A DNA stretch of 64,000 bases from Branchiostoma floridae (lineage: Eukaryota; Chordata; Leptocardii; Amphioxiformes; Branchiostomatidae), in assembly GCF_000003815.2 (NCBI RefSeq), contig NC_049982.1, positions 13,235,822 through 13,299,821 on the forward strand, read 5' to 3'. Each line of letters starts with the position of its first letter. Position 1 is the first letter of the stretch. Below, one piece after another: positions 63,401-64,000 of this stretch. Under the pieces are notes generated by a model. That model worked only from the letters and a program-made list of their open reading frames with translations, made no database searches and was not told where the DNA came from. Made by a program: the position numbers and the translations under genes.

Positions 63401-64000
63401 CCATTGATAACAGAGCAATCCCTGGTCAAGTCCATTTTCTTGTCCTTTTCTGTCCGAGTCATACTGAGCTCTAACAACTTTCATACAGGCCAAGGAACAT
63501 GCACAAGTGGACTAATTTAGTCACAAATTATTCCCCTTGTTCTCAGTACTGTAAATCTTGAAACTTTAATGGTGGTTGTATTAAGAGGGAAAGACCACTT
63601 ATCCCTGAAGTCTTGAAAAATGGCTTAGGCCAAAGATGTATCAATGTTAAGTAAAGGTAAAAAATATGTGATTACCTCTCCACAGTGATTTCATTACACC
63701 TTGATTTTTTTAATACATGTAGGTCTCCCCTGGATGACTGCTGTACTGCAGACTTGTTTCAATCAAAAATTAAAAACACAGCAAAATCCTCCTACATGTA
63801 CCATGAAATGAAACTGCCATGAAAGTTAATAAATTTTCAGTAATACTGATGACAAAATGACTCCTCACTGACAGCAATCTCCAGAATTTCCCAGCTGTAG
63901 GTGGTTCCAAGTCAATACGATAGGGAAGGGTGACTTGTCCGCTGATCTGTGCCTTGTTTTTCTTACCACAGCGGTTTCAGTCGGTACAGATGAGCCCATG
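51482..64000 (+). CDS. IMMT: Mitofilin / MICOS complex subunit MIC60, 5' part
   Basis: Exons: 51482-51520, 52729-52859, 53623-53784, 53937-54030, 54427-54508, 55052-55177, 56278-56382, 56881-57018, 57530-57712 (contains an in-frame TAG), 57742-57810, and 63972 onward, cut by the window end. Residues 1-40 are an arginine-rich mitochondrial presequence (MWRASRRVPSRIK, then CRNYAEEG). Exon 3 holds the single membrane span and the MIC60 signature: GVGGLTVYAKSSPEFR, then EGNIPYAREYLGAVL. It aligns with the human GGIGGTILYAK and IPY region. The following exons encode a lysine-rich helix and then a P/A/E-rich linker. MIC60 is an inner-membrane protein that shapes crista junctions; the coiled coil and C-terminal mitofilin domain must lie beyond the window. 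Linker exons are all phase 1-1 and several end in A-E-[AP]-[VI]-A-F-G, pointing to exon duplication and alternative splicing. Confidence 0.92.
51521..52728 (+). other. IMMT intron 1
   Basis: It runs from a GTCAGT donor to a CAACCCAG acceptor. AT-rich; no other feature recognised. Confidence 0.6.
54043..55344 (+). repeat. Direct repeat in two IMMT introns
   Basis: A ~58-bp sequence (TGTTTGTGCTGAGTGAGTTT, then TTGTAGTGCAGATTTGTACA, then GTGCAATGACTTATCAAAA) at 54043-54101 recurs at 55287-55344 with few changes. The coordinates span both copies and the DNA between them. It could be a footprint of segmental duplication within the gene. Confidence 0.8.
57530..57712 (+). pseudogene. IMMT linker exon with in-frame TAG
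   Basis: Acceptor TTCTACAG and phase 1-1 boundaries match the neighbouring exons exactly. The frame is open for 43 codons, meets TAG at 57661-57663, then is open again for 16 codons up to a G|GTTAAA donor. Composition (E/T/D-rich, then AAHTEVVQ) resembles the linker. It may be a decayed cassette exon, a poison exon, or a nonsense allele or sequence error. Because it is phase-symmetric, skipping it keeps the IMMT frame. Confidence 0.6.
57852..62866. mobile_element. 5.0-kb TIR element with CTGACG-rich subterminal repeats
   Basis: The left end starts CAGCGGCGTTCCCGCCATAG, and the inverted right end starts CAGCGGCGATCGCGTTATAG. Both continue into TTAACACCCGTCA. Inside each end are tandem ~20-bp units of TGACGCGTCACTGACGATTTC (57880-57985 and 62740-62835) and a CTGACTGGTCAGCG palindrome. 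TA dinucleotides flank both sides (57850-57851 and 62867-62868), possibly a TA target duplication. No transposase frame was found, so it is non-autonomous or heavily decayed. It begins 41 bp after the IMMT exon ending at 57810. Confidence 0.82.
60154..60690 (+). repeat. ~270-bp tandem duplication inside the 5-kb element
   Basis: Copies at about 60154-60375 and 60424-60690 share CAACAGAACTTTTGAACT, AGACAAAACACA, AAATAGATT, AAAGGTTGA or TAAGGTTGA, GTCGACTG, AGGAACAGGTAGGTCTT and GCCGGCGGA in order. No protein is encoded consistently. Confidence 0.8.
62867..63971 (+). other. Remainder of the IMMT intron, with an unidentified antisense coding-like remnant
   Basis: On the minus strand, from about 63268 down to 62947, two overlapping frames look coding-like (K/R-rich with short hydrophobic parts). 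They switch frame near 63150, as expected for a decayed retrocopy. I do not recognise the parent protein. The intron ends at TTCTTACCACAG before 63972. Confidence 0.3.

Overview
The window is animal nuclear DNA. Its genes are split by introns with GT/AG borders, coding density is low, and it carries tRNA-derived SINEs and several non-autonomous DNA transposons with clear target-site duplications. No bacterial-style gene organisation is present. Gene content (a mitochondrial ribosomal protein head-to-head with mitofilin), short introns and the SINE types suggest an invertebrate deuterostome, most likely an amphioxus (Branchiostoma). The species call is inference, about 70 percent.

Layout. From 1 to about 31.5 kb almost nothing is convincingly coding. 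The exception is one minus-strand exon at 4743-4884 that encodes a signal peptide followed by a short amidatable peptide and a KKR processing site, a candidate neuropeptide precursor. The rest of this stretch holds tRNA-derived SINEs (8.5, 10.4, 12.8 and 21.9 kb), a foldback element at 16.5 kb, and old duplications at 27-28.5 kb. From 31.7 to 40.9 kb lies a plus-strand gene of about six exons, model length 967 aa. It encodes a proline-rich protein with thirteen 17-residue repeats, many carrying an R-R-x-S motif, then cysteine clusters and a single C-terminal membrane segment. Its last intron holds a 415-bp element with 8-bp target duplications. From 44.4 to 46.7 kb a six-exon plus-strand gene encodes a 246-aa, mostly helical, tail-anchored protein that I do not recognise.

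From 47.4 kb to the end is a mitochondrial gene pair. MRPL35 (minus, four coding exons, 50989 down to 47380) and IMMT/MIC60 (plus, from 51482 to beyond the window end) are divergent, with 492 bp between start codons and YY1-type motifs at both ends. From memory of the human map, the same head-to-head pair sits at 2p11.2, so this looks like deeply conserved microsynteny. MRPL35 intron 1 contains a complete 1.4-kb transposon (TIRs, 9-bp target duplication) packed with about 31-bp units that form small hairpins. The IMMT linker region is a run of phase 1-1 exons with weak, similar donor sites, consistent with tandem exon duplication and cassette splicing. One of these exons contains an in-frame TAG. 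A 5.0-kb TIR element fills the following IMMT intron.

How the genes relate: MRPL35 (mitoribosome large subunit) and MIC60 (crista-junction organiser) are both nuclear genes for mitochondrial proteins and probably share a promoter. I see no functional link between them and the two membrane-anchored proteins upstream. All spliced models were assembled by eye from splice consensus and reading phase, without transcript support.
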